Shown here one piece after another: positions 43,663 through 52,989 of a stretch of 64,000 nt of DNA. Source of the stretch: Actinokineospora iranica. Its GTDB lineage: Bacteria > Actinomycetota > Actinomycetes > Mycobacteriales > Pseudonocardiaceae. Within the stretch, counting starts at the first letter, position 1. Each line of letters begins with the position of its first letter. Below the pieces are notes generated by a model. The model was not told the origin of the DNA. It made no database searches and saw only the letters and a program-made list of their open reading frames with translations. A program made the translations under genes and the position numbers. The stretch covers positions 256,511 to 320,510 of the forward strand of contig NZ_FMZZ01000004.1 in NCBI RefSeq assembly GCF_900101685.1, read 5' to 3'.

Positions 43663-45234
43663 ATGCACTACCCCTCCCTGCGGACCGCGGCGGACACCAT
43701 CGCGCTGCACGCGGCCGAGCGCGGAGAACAGTTGGCGATCATCTGCGAAGGCAGGCAGGTCAGCTACGGCGAACTGGGCAGGCGCGGCAACCGCATCGCG
43801 CGCGCACTGCTGGCCGCGGGCATCGCCGCGGGCACGCGGATCGCCTATCTGGGCAAGGAATCCGAGCACTACTACGCGATCTTCTTCGCCTGCGCGAAGA
43901 TCGGCGCGGTCCTCGTCCCGATCAACTTCCGGCTCGCGCCGGAGGAGGTCGACCACATCCTGCGCGACTCCGGCGCCGAGCTTCTGTTCTGCGAGCGTGA
44001 ATTCCACCCGACCGCAGTCGCCGGAGCGTCCGAATTGGACAGTCTCCGGCTCGTGGTCGACCTCGACGGCGACGGCGAGCGGGGCGACGGGCTCGCCGAC
44101 TGGATTGCCCCGTACCCCGACGACGACCTGGTGGTCACGGCCGAGCCCGGCGACCCGATCGTGCAGATCTACACCAGCGGCACGACCGGACTGCCCAAGG
44201 GCGTGGTCATCGCCCACCGGAGCTTCTTCGCGATCCGCGACCTGCTCGCCGAACACGGCCTGCCCTGGTTGGACTGGTTTCCCGACGACCGCAGCCTGAT
44301 CAGCATCCCCGGATTCCACATCGCCGGGATCTGGTGGGCGATGCAGAGCTTCAACGCGGGCGTCCCCATCGTCGCCATGCGGATGTTCGACCCCGGCGAG
44401 GCCGTGCGCCTGATCAGGGAACTGCGGGTCACCACCACCCTGGCGGTGCCCGCGATGCTGCAAATGATGGTGCAGGAGACCGCCGCCACCCCAGCGGACT
44501 TCGCGTCCCTGCGCATGGTCAACTACGGCGGCTCCCCGATCTCGGAAACGCTGCTGCTGCGCTGCCAGGAGGTGCTGGGCTGCGCGCTCGTCCAGATGTA
44601 CGGCCTGACCGAGAGCGGGAACGCCGCGATCTGCCTGCCGCCGGAGGACCACGTGCCGGGCAGCCCGCGGATGCGCGCGGCGGGCAAGCCCTACCCCGGC
44701 GTCGAGGTCAAGGTTGTCGACACGGCGGGCAACCCGGTCCCGAACGGCCAGGTCGGCGAGATCTGCGTGCGCACGCCCGCGGTGATGCTGGAGTACTGGG
44801 GGATGCCGGAGGCGACCGAGCGCACCCTGGTCGACGGCTGGCTGCACACCGGCGACGCGGGCCACCTCGATGAAGACGGCTATGTGTTCATCTCCGATCG
44901 GATCAAGGACGTCATCATCGTCGCGGGCGAGAACGTCTATCCCGCAGAAGTCGAGAACGCGCTGACCAAACACCCCGCGGTGGCCGAGGCCGCGGTCATC
45001 GGGGTGCCGGAGGAACGGTGGGGCGAGGCCGTGCTGGCGTTCGTGGTGCCGAGTCCGGACGCCCAGGCCACGAAACGCGAGCTGATGCTCTTTCTGCGCA
45101 CGCTGATCGGCGAGTTCAAGGTGCCGACGCGGTACGAGTTCGTCGAGGCGATTCCCCGCAACCCGAGTGGGAAGATCCTGCGCAGGGTGCTGCGCGAGCA
45201 GTATTGGTCGCATCTGGATCGCAAAGTCAACTGA
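43663..45234 (+). CDS. Acyl-CoA synthetase (ANL superfamily)
   Basis: A 523-residue AMP-forming ligase of the long-chain acyl-CoA/aryl-CoA synthetase type. Motifs are YTSGTTGLPKGVVIAH, QMYGLTESG, WLHTGDAGHLDEDGYVFI, DRIKDVIIVAGENVYPAEVE and PRNPSGKILRRVLR. All catalytic residues appear intact. It would make an acyl-CoA or acyl-ACP, possibly the PKS starter or a tailoring acyl group. The start is ATG 43663 after CGGAGACCCGAG. Confidence 0.88.
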   Translation: MHYPSLRTAADTIALHAAERGEQLAIICEGRQVSYGELGRRGNRIARALLAAGIAAGTRIAYLGKESEHYYAIFFACAKIGAVLVPINFRLAPEEVDHILRDSGAELLFCEREFHPTAVAGASELDSLRLVVDLDGDGERGDGLADWIAPYPDDDLVVTAEPGDPIVQIYTSGTTGLPKGVVIAHRSFFAIRDLLAEHGLPWLDWFPDDRSLISIPGFHIAGIWWAMQSFNAGVPIVAMRMFDPGEAVRLIRELRVTTTLAVPAMLQMMVQETAATPADFASLRMVNYGGSPISETLLLRCQEVLGCALVQMYGLTESGNAAICLPPEDHVPGSPRMRAAGKPYPGVEVKVVDTAGNPVPNGQVGEICVRTPAVMLEYWGMPEATERTLVDGWLHTGDAGHLDEDGYVFISDRIKDVIIVAGENVYPAEVENALTKHPAVAEAAVIGVPEERWGEAVLAFVVPSPDAQATKRELMLFLRTLIGEFKVPTRYEFVEAIPRNPSGKILRRVLREQYWSHLDRKVN

Positions 45235-45267
45235 GACTTACTCAATTCGGGAAGGAAGGACGACGCT

Positions 45268-45690
45268 GTGAGCGAACCGTTCACCGTGCGGATTGTCGTG
45301 CGCGGATACGAACTCGACATCCAAGGGCATCTGAACCAGGCGGTGTACCTGCTGTACTGCGAGCACGCCCGCTGGGAGAGTATGCGGGCGGCGGGCATCA
45401 CCACCGACGTGCTGGCCGCGTCCGGCGGCGGCCCCGCGGTGCTGGAGAACACCATGCGCTACCACCGTGAACTGCGCGGCGGCGACGAGGTCGACGTGAC
45501 CTGCGAGTGGGTGTGGGGCACCGGCAAGACGTTCCGGGTCAACCAGACGATCACCCTTGCCGACGGGACGCTGGTCGCCGACCTCACCTCGGTCGTCGGA
45601 GTGATCGACACCGCGGTGCGCAAGCTCGTCGCGTCTCCGGCCGAGCACTTCCGCTCCCTGGCCAAGGACCCCGCGGTGCTCGGGTTCTAG
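45268..45690 (+). CDS. 4HBT/FcbC-type acyl-CoA or acyl-ACP thioesterase
   Basis: A 140-residue hotdog enzyme with the 4HBT motif YELDIQGHLNQAVYLLYCEHARWE (catalytic Asp and the GHLN turn). Enzymes of this type release acyl chains from CoA or ACP and are common stand-alone release enzymes in actinobacterial PKS clusters. It could free the polyketide acid that the CAR encoded next reduces. The start is a GTG at 45268 after GGGAAGGAAGGA. Confidence 0.85.
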   Translation: MSEPFTVRIVVRGYELDIQGHLNQAVYLLYCEHARWESMRAAGITTDVLAASGGGPAVLENTMRYHRELRGGDEVDVTCEWVWGTGKTFRVNQTITLADGTLVADLTSVVGVIDTAVRKLVASPAEHFRSLAKDPAVLGF

Positions 45691-45721
45691 CGGTTCGCCC
45701 GCCGCCACCCGCGGTTGACAG

Positions 45722-45756
45722 TGAGTAATCTCAACACAACACTCGGTATAACCGAG
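45722..45756 (+). promoter_or_regulatory. Two small inverted repeats before the CAR gene
   Basis: TGAG-TAAT-CTCA (45722-45733) and CTCGGT-ATA-ACCGAG (45742-45756) lie in the 81 bases between the thioesterase and the CAR start. TTGACA at 45715 and TATAAC at 45747 resemble promoter boxes, but 26 bases separate them. A regulated internal start is possible but unproven. Confidence 0.35.
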
Positions 45757-45771
45757 GCACGGAGGGCCGTT

Positions 45772-48700
45772 GTGACAACCGGTACGGGGCACGAGTACGA
45801 CGACGCGGGCTGGTTGGCCGATCCGCGCGCGCGGCGCCGGTTGGCCGAGTTGCTCACCGACGACCCGCAGGTCCGCGACGTGAAGCCGGACGACGCGGTG
45901 CGGGCGGCGGTGCGGCGGCCGGGGATGGGCCTCGCGGAGATCGTCGCCACGATCATGGCGGGCTACGCCGACCGCCCCGCGCTGGGTGAGCGGGCGACCG
46001 AGCCGGTCGTCTCGCCGGACACCGGCCGGACGTCGCTGCGGCTGCTGCCGAGGTTCGACACGATCACCTACCGCGAACTGTGGGCCCGGGTGCGCGCGGT
46101 CGCCGCGGAATGGCACCACCATCCCGAACACCCGCTGCGCGCGGGCGAGTTCGTCGCCATCCTGGGGTTCGCCAGCAGCGACTACGCGACGCTGGACCTG
46201 GCCTGCGTGCACCTCGGCGTCGTCTCGGTGCCGCTGCACGCCAGCGCTTCCGTCGCCCAGCTTGAGCCGATCATCGCCGAGACCGGGCCGCGGGTGCTGG
46301 CCGCGAGCGTCGAACGCCTCGACACCGCCGTCGACCTGGCCTTGACCGGGCCCACGGTGCGGCGGGTGATCGTGTTCGACTTCCACGCCGAGGTGGACGA
46401 CGAGCGCGAGGCGGTCGAGTCCGCGCGCGGGCGCCTGGCCGACGCCGGGTCGCCGGTCGTCATCGACACGCTGGCCGCCGTGCTCGACCGTGGCGCGGCC
46501 TCCCCCGCCGCGCCCTTGTTCGCGGGCGAAGACGAGGACCTGTCCCTGCTGCTCTACACCTCCGGCAGCACCGGGACACCGAAGGGCGCGGTGTACCCCC
46601 AGCGGCTGGTCGCCGACCTGTGGTCGGGGGCGACGTCGGTGTGGCCGGAGACAGTGCCCCTGATCGGGGTCATCTACCTGCCGCTGAGCCATATCGCCGG
46701 GCGCGTCGTGCTGGTGGAGTCGATCGCCCGCGGCGGCACCGCGTACTTCACCGCGCGCAGCGACCTGTCCTGCCTGTTCGAGGACATCGCCCTGGTCCGC
46801 CCCACTCTGCTGATCCTGGTCCCCCGGGTCTGCGACATGCTGTTCCAGCGCTACCGCGCGGAACTCGACCGGCGGGGCGCTGAGTCGGAAGAGGCCGTCG
46901 CGGCGGAAGTGCGGGAGGTGTTCCGGCGCGCGGAACTCGGCGGCCGGGTCGTGGCGTCCATGTGCGGGTCGGCGCCGCTGTCGGCCGACGTCGCCGCGTT
47001 TGTCGAGTCCGTGCTGGAGGTGAACCTGCGCGACGGCTACGGTTCGACCGAGGCCGGTGTGCTCATGCTGGACTCCCGCCTGCTGCGCCCGCCGGTGACC
47101 GACCACAAACTCGCCGACGTGCCCGAGTTGGGCTATTTCCGGACGGACGTGCCGCACCCGCGTGGCGAACTGCTGGTGAAGGCCGCGACCGTCATCCCCG
47201 GGTATTACCGGCGGCCCGAGGTGACCGCGGACATTTTCGACGAGGACGGCTATTACCGCACCGGCGACATCATGGCGCAGACCGGGCCGGATCAGCTCGT
47301 CTACGTCGACCGCCGCAGCAATGTGCTGAAACTGTCGCAAGGCGAGTTCGTGGCCGTGTCCCGGCTTGAGGCGCTGTTCGTCACCAGTCCGCTGATTCAG
47401 CAGATATTCGTCTACGGCAACAGCGAGCGCGCTTACCTGCTCGCCGTGATCGTGCCGACCCCAGCGGCGACCGACCAGGGCGCGGAGCTCAAGCGGTCGC
47501 TGACCGAGTCGGTGCGGCAGGTCGCCCGCGACGCCGGGCTGAGCTCCTACGAGATCCCGCGCGATTTCCTGGTCGAGACCGAGCCGTTCAGCGCGAAGAA
47601 CGGCCTGCTCTCCGATGCCCGCAAGCTCCTGCGCCCCCGCCTGCTCCAGCGCTACGGCGACCGCCTCGAACAGCTCTACACCGACCTCGCCGACGGGCAG
47701 GACGACGAGCTTCGCCTGCTGCGCGAGGGCAGCGCGGACCGGCCAGTCCTCGACACGGTCAGCGGTGCCGCGCGGGCGCTGCTCGGGGCGCGCGGCGCGG
47801 CGGTGGCCGACAGCGCGCATTTCCTCGACCTCGGCGGCGATTCGCTGTCCGCGCTGACTTTCTCGAACCTGCTCGGCGAGATCTTCGGCGTCGAGGTCCC
47901 GGTGGGTGTGGTGATCAGCCCCGCCAACACCCTGCGGAACCTGGCGGCCTACATCGAGGCCGAACGCCGTGACGGGGCCAGCAAGCCGACGTTCGCGAGC
48001 GTCCACGGCCAGGACAGCGTGGATGTCCGCGCAGGCGACCTCACCCTCGACAAGTTCATCGACACCGACACACTCACCGCCGCGCCCACGCTGCCCAGCG
48101 CGGGCGACCCGCGCACTGTCCTGTTGACCGGCGCCAACGGCTACCTCGGCCGTTTCCTCTGCCTGGAGTGGCTGCGCAGGCTGGCGCCCGTCGGCGGCAG
48201 GCTGATCTGCGTGCTGCGCGGCAGCAGCGCGGACGCGGCCAGGCAGCGCCTGGACGAGGCGTTCGACAGCGACTCCGGCCTGGCAGCCGAGTACAAGGAG
48301 CTGGCCGAGCAGGCGCTGGAAGTCGTGGCCGGTGACATCGGCGAGCCGAACCTGGGCCTGGACGCGCCCACCTGGCAGCGGCTGACCGCGGCCGTCGACC
48401 TGATCGTGCACTCCGCCGCGCTGGTCAACCACGTCCTGCCCTACACCCAGCTCTTCGGCCCCAACGTCGCGGGCACCGCGGAAGTGATCCGCCTGGCCAT
48501 CACCACCCGACGCAAACCCGTCACCTACGTCTCGACCGTCGGCGTCGCCGCGCAGGTCGGCCCAGCCGCCCTCGCCGAGGACGCCGACATCAGAAGCACC
48601 AGCCCGACCCGGCGGATCGCCGACGATTACGCCAACGGCTACGCGATCAGCAAATGGGCGGGCGAAGTGCTGCTCCGGGAGGCGCACGACCTCTGCGGCC

Positions 48701-49302
48701 TGCCGGTCGCGGTGTTCCGCTCAGACATGATCCTCGCGCACACCCGCTACACCCGGCAGCTCAACGTGCCGGACATGTTCACCCGCCTGCTGCTCAGCCT
48801 CGTCCTCACCGGCGTAGCCCCGCACTCGTTCTACGAAACCACCCCCGACGGCGCCCGCCAACGCGCCCACTACGACGGACTCCCCGTCGACTTCACCGCC
48901 GAGGCGATCACCACCCTCGGCGCGGGCGAGGGCTTCCGAACCTTCAACACCCTCAACCCCCACGACGACGGCATCTCCCTGGACACCTTCGTGGACTGGC
49001 TCATCGACGCCGGACACCCCATCCACCGGATCACCGACTACCAGGAATGGCTAGACCGCTTCGACTCCGCCCTGCGCGCCCTCCCCGAAAAACAACGACA
49101 GCACTCCCTACTGCCCTTGCTCCAAGCCTTCACCGACCCCGCCCCCGCGACCCCCGGCTCAGCCATCCCCACCACCCACTTCGAGGCCGCCGTCCGCACC
49201 GCCGAAATCGGCCCCGACCACGACATCCCCCACCTGGCCCCGCCCCTGATCAGCAAGTACCTCAACGACCTACAGGAACTAGACCTACTGCCCGCACCGT
49301 AG
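45772..49302 (+). CDS. Carboxylic acid reductase (A-PCP-R)
   Basis: A 1176-residue enzyme of the CAR family, normal length. The adenylation domain (about 1-650) has [24 protein letters not shown] and YRTGDIM. The carrier has GGDSLSA (Ser691). The reductase has [10 protein letters not shown] near 786 and catalytic Tyr957/Lys961 (YAISK). It activates a free acid with ATP, loads it on the carrier and reduces it to the aldehyde with NADPH; a PPTase is required and none is seen here. The GTG at 45772 is chosen for GGAGGG five bases upstream. Confidence 0.93.
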   Translation: MTTGTGHEYDDAGWLADPRARRRLAELLTDDPQVRDVKPDDAVRAAVRRPGMGLAEIVATIMAGYADRPALGERATEPVVSPDTGRTSLRLLPRFDTITYRELWARVRAVAAEWHHHPEHPLRAGEFVAILGFASSDYATLDLACVHLGVVSVPLHASASVAQLEPIIAETGPRVLAASVERLDTAVDLALTGPTVRRVIVFDFHAEVDDEREAVESARGRLADAGSPVVIDTLAAVLDRGAASPAAPLFAGEDEDLSLLLYTSGSTGTPKGAVYPQRLVADLWSGATSVWPETVPLIGVIYLPLSHIAGRVVLVESIARGGTAYFTARSDLSCLFEDIALVRPTLLILVPRVCDMLFQRYRAELDRRGAESEEAVAAEVREVFRRAELGGRVVASMCGSAPLSADVAAFVESVLEVNLRDGYGSTEAGVLMLDSRLLRPPVTDHKLADVPELGYFRTDVPHPRGELLVKAATVIPGYYRRPEVTADIFDEDGYYRTGDIMAQTGPDQLVYVDRRSNVLKLSQGEFVAVSRLEALFVTSPLIQQIFVYGNSERAYLLAVIVPTPAATDQGAELKRSLTESVRQVARDAGLSSYEIPRDFLVETEPFSAKNGLLSDARKLLRPRLLQRYGDRLEQLYTDLADGQDDELRLLREGSADRPVLDTVSGAARALLGARGAAVADSAHFLDLGGDSLSALTFSNLLGEIFGVEVPVGVVISPANTLRNLAAYIEAERRDGASKPTFASVHGQDSVDVRAGDLTLDKFIDTDTLTAAPTLPSAGDPRTVLLTGANGYLGRFLCLEWLRRLAPVGGRLICVLRGSSADAARQRLDEAFDSDSGLAAEYKELAEQALEVVAGDIGEPNLGLDAPTWQRLTAAVDLIVHSAALVNHVLPYTQLFGPNVAGTAEVIRLAITTRRKPVTYVSTVGVAAQVGPAALAEDADIRSTSPTRRIADDYANGYAISKWAGEVLLREAHDLCGLPVAVFRSDMILAHTRYTRQLNVPDMFTRLLLSLVLTGVAPHSFYETTPDGARQRAHYDGLPVDFTAEAITTLGAGEGFRTFNTLNPHDDGISLDTFVDWLIDAGHPIHRITDYQEWLDRFDSALRALPEKQRQHSLLPLLQAFTDPAPATPGSAIPTTHFEAAVRTAEIGPDHDIPHLAPPLISKYLNDLQELDLLPAP

Positions 49303-49340
49303 GCGCCCCCCACCCCCACACAAGGTCCTTAACCGCAAAC

Positions 49341-49375
49341 GGCCCAGGCACCGGGACACCCGCGCTGCCTGGGCC
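49341..49375 (+). terminator. Terminator closing the biosynthetic cluster
   Basis: GGCCCAGGCA (49341-49350) pairs perfectly with TGCCTGGGCC (49366-49375), followed by TTCAC, 39 bases after the CAR stop. The rest of the gap to 49505 shows nothing else. Confidence 0.75.
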
Positions 49376-49504
49376 TTCACCACGAAGAACCACAGTGGGC
49401 CCAACGCATCAGCATAAGGACCGCGACGTGCTGGTCGATGGGCCTGGAATGACGATTCCGCCGGTAGGTTCCCGGCGCGCTGCCACAGGTCATCTCTGCC
49501 GCGG

Positions 49505-51439
49505 CTACAGCAGGCCACCGCCGAGGGCCTCGTCCGCCGCAGCGGCGATGCCGTGCCCCGGGTGATCGCGGGAGATGGTGGTCAGCATCGCGATGCGGTC
49601 GGGGTGGCGTGCGCTTGCGATCGCATGGACGAAGCCGAGTTGATCGTGGAGCGGATGCCCGGTCATCTCCTCGATCAGCATCCCGTGGTCGTGCATGGCG
49701 GCCATGTTCTCGGATAGTGCGAGCAGCATCTCCGGTTGCTCGGCGGCTTCAGGAGCCAGCTCGCCGTGGCTGACCAGCCACTCGGTGGCCATCCCGCCCG
49801 CCACACCGCCCTCGGAGCGCAACCGGCGGGCCTGATCCACCCCCGGCATTCCGGTGTGCTCCAGCGCGGCCCACGCCAGCAGCCGCGCCGCGGAGGACGG
49901 CCCATTCACGCAGAACGCGGCCAGCTCGGCCGCCGCGTCCTTGGCGTCCCTGGACGCGACCCATGTTTCCAGGACGGACTCGACGACCTCAGGTGCACAG
50001 TGCTCCACAACCTCGCAGACCCGCTTCAGCGGGGCCTCTGCCAGCTCCGCCACGGACGGCGCGTCGAATCCCTCGGCACGCAACGCCCTGCGCGCGCCCC
50101 AGAGGCCGAGCGGAGTCAGTCGCGCGAGAGTGAGGTCAGGATCATCATCGCCGGAAAGCTCAATGATCTTGTCCCGTTCCTGTGCGTCCGCGGATACCGT
50201 CAGCTCGACCGCTCCCACCGTCTGCAAGGCCGCGAGCACAGCGGCAAGATCCCGCCGCCACATCATTTCCCGGATACCGACCAGCGGCCCGCCGATGCCA
50301 AAGCCGAGCAGGGCCGACATCATCTCGCGAATGCTCCCGGCCAGCAGCTCCACCGGTACGGGTGTCCCGCCTGCCGTGTACAGACTCAGCCACAGGTCCA
50401 GCGCCACCTCCGGCAGCACCTGCGCGAGCAGAGAAGGCCCTTCGTAGCGGCTCGCGGGCGCGCACACCTCAGGACCCAGCTCGCCGAACGCCTCGAACGC
50501 CCGCCACCACAGGTCCAACGGCCGGTCCAACAGGCCTGCCGCGCTCTTGACCGCAAGAAGCCTGCCCTTGACCACCCGCACCAGACGAGCGGCCCTGGCC
50601 CAGGCCACCAGCAGCGACACCTCCGGCAGGTCCGCGCTGCTGCGAGCCCGCTCCAGATAGGGGGCGTCCACTCCCAGCAGCAGCGCCAGCTCACGGGCAT
50701 CCGCCACACGCAGGCGCTTCGTCGTCGTCAGCGCACGACCAGCACCCACCCACGCCACCAACGTCCGGAACCGGGCCACCGCGATGGCGCTCTCCGCCAG
50801 GGACGCCAGCTCGCCCTCGGGCGGAACGAGCGCAGGCGGCAACGGCCCTGGGTCGTGCTCCTCAAACTCGGGGAGAACCAGGTCGGCTTCACCTTCGAGC
50901 GCGCGACGACCCATGATCTCACCGAGCACGTCCTGGTCGTAGTCGATCTCGCCGACCTGAACCGCCCGCAGAAAGCCGCGGACGGCGTCCTCATCCGCGA
51001 TGTCGACGTCGTGCTCGATCATCCGGGTCATCCAGAACTTCGCCAGCCCATAGTTGCGCTCGTCGGTCATCCTCACCTGGAACTCCGGAGCGCTCCGGTC
51101 GATCACCGCGTGCAGCGCATCCAGATCCCGCACGTCACCACGGCGAGTCGCGGCCAAAAAGTCGACCCAGCAATGCAGCGTCGCCAAAGCACCCGACCAC
51201 TCCGACCTCTCCAGAGTGACTTTCCGCGGGAACCACTCCAGCAGTAGCCGACCTATGTCCGCACTGTCCCAGCGGGTGAGCCCGCCATCACCCGTGACCC
51301 GCGCGTCCATCGCCGCCTCAACGACGAAAAGATCAACCTCAAACCCATGACCAGCAGCCCAGGCACCGAACTCGGCCACAAGTTCATCGGCCCGCTCTTC
51401 CAACTGCCCGGGGCCACCGCCAGAATCGCTCACAGCCAC
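49505..51439 (-). CDS. Large hypothetical protein, 644 aa
   Basis: I do not recognise a named family. The protein is soluble, Ala/Leu/Glu-rich and helical throughout, with no signal peptide, membrane segment or obvious catalytic motif. The middle (about 215-330) contains TTTKRLRVADARELALLLG, resembling a winged-helix-like segment, and Trp/Leu-rich repeats (LVAWARAARLVRVVKGRLL). Similar large uncharacterised proteins are common in Actinobacteria. Start ATG 51439. It lies just outside the left end of the integrated element and is not part of the biosynthetic cluster by strand. Confidence 0.7.
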   Translation of the reverse strand: MAVSDSGGGPGQLEERADELVAEFGAWAAGHGFEVDLFVVEAAMDARVTGDGGLTRWDSADIGRLLLEWFPRKVTLERSEWSGALATLHCWVDFLAATRRGDVRDLDALHAVIDRSAPEFQVRMTDERNYGLAKFWMTRMIEHDVDIADEDAVRGFLRAVQVGEIDYDQDVLGEIMGRRALEGEADLVLPEFEEHDPGPLPPALVPPEGELASLAESAIAVARFRTLVAWVGAGRALTTTKRLRVADARELALLLGVDAPYLERARSSADLPEVSLLVAWARAARLVRVVKGRLLAVKSAAGLLDRPLDLWWRAFEAFGELGPEVCAPASRYEGPSLLAQVLPEVALDLWLSLYTAGGTPVPVELLAGSIREMMSALLGFGIGGPLVGIREMMWRRDLAAVLAALQTVGAVELTVSADAQERDKIIELSGDDDPDLTLARLTPLGLWGARRALRAEGFDAPSVAELAEAPLKRVCEVVEHCAPEVVESVLETWVASRDAKDAAAELAAFCVNGPSSAARLLAWAALEHTGMPGVDQARRLRSEGGVAGGMATEWLVSHGELAPEAAEQPEMLLALSENMAAMHDHGMLIEEMTGHPLHDQLGFVHAIASARHPDRIAMLTTISRDHPGHGIAAAADEALGGGLL

Positions 51440-51571
51440 ACGCTACCCAGTGCCGACGACCCCTCCGTCACCACATCCACGGCCCAACCGACCACACCGA
51501 GCCACCGACGCGGCCCCAGCGGTTCGCGCGACGACACCACCCCGGACAGAAAGCCGACGTTAGGCAAGATA

Positions 51572-51616
51572 GTGGAGACGAGGGGAATCGAACCCCTAAC
51601 CCCTGCCTTGCAAAGG
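51572..51616 (-). repeat. Distal att site: 45-bp fragment of tRNA-Ala
   Basis: Identical over 45 bases to 56673-56717. It corresponds to the tRNA 3' half: the anticodon loop and 3' stem, variable loop, T-arm, acceptor and discriminator. No 5' half follows, so this is not a functional tRNA but the att site left at the far end of the element. Confidence 0.92.
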
Positions 51617-51718
51617 TGCACCCGAATACGCGCGGTCACCTCGGCGACCGATAGCGCGAACGCTCGGTGATTCTCCCAGCACCTTTGACACCCGTTCCCC
51701 GTGAGTCCCCGCTGGTAC

Positions 51719-51751
51719 GGGCACGTGAGGGGCACGCAGAGGGCACACCCT
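51719..51751 (+). repeat. Three GGGCAC repeats with 11-bp period, left arm
   Basis: GGGCAC starts at 51719, 51730 and 51741. The same motif with the same 11-bp period occurs near the other end of the element. The array lies about 100 bases inside the att core, as expected of arm-type sites for integrase or an excisionase. Confidence 0.6.
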
Positions 51752-52179
51752 GACAGCGCCCCTATATAGAGGTGCCCCCTCCCCACTCCCGCAGTGCGAT
51801 CCGCGCCGACGGGCCTTGCACCGCTCCGCCGAGTAGGGCGCGGATCGTGCTGCGGGCTCCCGGGGTCCAGGGGCGGGGCAGCCCCTGGTACCTCGCAAGT
51901 CAGCTCCGCCAGCTCGCCGACGATCCTGGATCGAAGCTGCCTATGCGTGCTGCTCGTCGGCTTGGCCCTCATCACCGATCTGCCTACGCGCCTCCACCGT
52001 GTCGCCTGCGCGGCGCACCCGGCCTAAGAGCATGAGCCGTGCCGCGCGCCCGCGCGGCCGTAGCGAAGCGGCAGGCCGCGCCGTGGCGCGATGGATACGG
52101 ACCACGGCCCCAACGAGACAGGCACACCGCGCCGCGCAGGCGGCGCGGCCTTGATCCCCTAGAGGTAAGTTCGGCAATA

Positions 52180-52276
52180 CTTGACCTAATGAGTCAGTTT
52201 ATCGCTCCCGTAAGCGTCTTGACCTGGGGAAACGAGTCAGACCAGCACAAGGTTGACTGCCGGACAAAACTTGACC
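52180..52276 (+). repeat. Three CTTGACC direct repeats
   Basis: CTTGACC occurs at 52180, 52218 and 52270; the first two are each followed by GAGTCAG within about 20 bases. The set may be iteron-like binding sites of a lost replication or control protein. Confidence 0.35.
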
Positions 52277-52297
52277 CAGGAAGCAAACTAAGACAGG

Positions 52298-52347
52298 CTT
52301 GCATCCTGGTTGGGCCCACTGGTAGGTCGACCCAACCAGGATGCAAG
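52298..52347. repeat. 17-bp perfect inverted repeat
   Basis: CTTGCATCCTGGTTGGG (52298-52314) and its exact reverse complement (52331-52347) flank a 16-base loop. There is no gene on either side for 300 bases, so a simple terminator is less likely than a replication or transfer structure. Confidence 0.6.
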
Positions 52348-52711
52348 GACGGGGAGCGTCCCTTCCTGTGTGTTACGTGCCCAGCATGTCGGTGATCGAC
52401 TTAATCAGTCCGACAAGCTGGATCGCTACTGTGACGGCGCTGAGCCGGGTAGGAGTCACGATCCTAACCCGGCCAGTCCGCAGCTTGGAGCCGCGATGCG
52501 CCTTCTTCCTCTTTCGGCGGCGTAAGGCCACCTTCACCTCCTAGTCGGCTGGGTCAAGGTTCGACCGAGCGCCGACTTGCCCGGCCAAACCGGTCAGGGT
52601 CGGGCTAGGTGCAAGGGATGGTCTCTGGCAACCGATCACCGCTGGCTGCGATGACATGTAGAAGTCTCCACCTTCGGAGCATGTTCTTGCAAACGCCCCC
52701 AGAACAGACCC

Positions 52712-52946
52712 TGTGGACAAACCTGGGGATAACCTGGGGACGCGGATCACATTTCCCTAGCGCATTCATCCAACCCCTGTGGATAACTACCTGGTATTTT
52801 TCTTGGAATGCTACGAATCCCCTGGTAGGACGTCTGTGCGATTTTTGGGGACAAGCCAGGGCGAAACCTGTGGAAAACTTGGCACGGGTGTCTGTACAGG
52901 CCCCCGACCCAGCTCCGTCCCTGTCGCTGCGAGGTGCTGTAGACAA
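52712..52946 (+). other. Cluster of DnaA-box-like 9-mers, one orientation
   Basis: TGTGGACAA (52712), TGGGGATAA (52724), TGTGGATAA (52778), TGGGGACAA (52846), TGTGGAAAA (52869) and TGTAGACAA (52938) all read the same way. Two are perfect TTGTCCACA/TTATCCACA boxes in reverse; the others differ by one base. The local sequence is AT-richer than average. Confidence 0.5.
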
Positions 52947-52989
52947 CCTGACACCTTGGAAGGTGATAGGATTGAAGGCATCTATGCCA

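Larger units (their letters stand above)
27508..49302. other. Biosynthetic gene cluster: lysine-type adenylation, PKS and carboxylic acid reductase
   Basis: Thirteen genes, all on the plus strand except one thioesterase, with short gaps or ATGA overlaps. Order: A-domain enzyme, carrier protein, flavin amine oxidase, acyl-AMP ligase, aminomutase, TIGR03086 protein, (PaaI thioesterase, minus), ACP, PKS, pseudo-KS, acyl-CoA ligase, thioesterase, CAR. It interrupts the conserved spacing between tRNA-Ala and ppiA. A terminator hairpin at 49341 closes it. I do not recognise the product. Confidence 0.8.
51617..52989. other. Non-coding left part of the integrated element
   Basis: 1.37 kb with no convincing gene. 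It holds, left to right: the GGGCAC arm repeats (51719), a GC-rich stretch rich in short palindromes (about 51850-52150), three CTTGACC copies (52180-52276), a 17-bp inverted repeat (52298-52347) and a run of DnaA-box-like 9-mers (52712-52946). A 52-codon frame starting at ATG 52386 has no recognisable features, and I do not call it. The layout resembles an origin region whose Rep gene has been lost. Confidence 0.55.

Noticed and set aside
45715-45752. Sigma-70-type promoter TTGACA/TATAAC before the CAR
   Set aside because: The boxes are 26 bases apart, too far for a standard promoter.
45238-48687. 1149-codon frame antisense to the CAR
   Set aside because: Also a composition shadow; the CAR frame carries every expected motif.
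51572-51645. Second tRNA-Ala gene
   Set aside because: Only the 3' 44 bases match; no D-arm or 5' acceptor strand follows. It is an att fragment.
52386-52544. 52-codon gene in the element
   Set aside because: No recognisable features, no clear ribosome site and no neighbour coupling.
52712-52946. Chromosomal oriC
   Set aside because: No dnaA or dnaN is adjacent; the gyrB end of the window places oriC further right. The cluster lies inside the integrated element.
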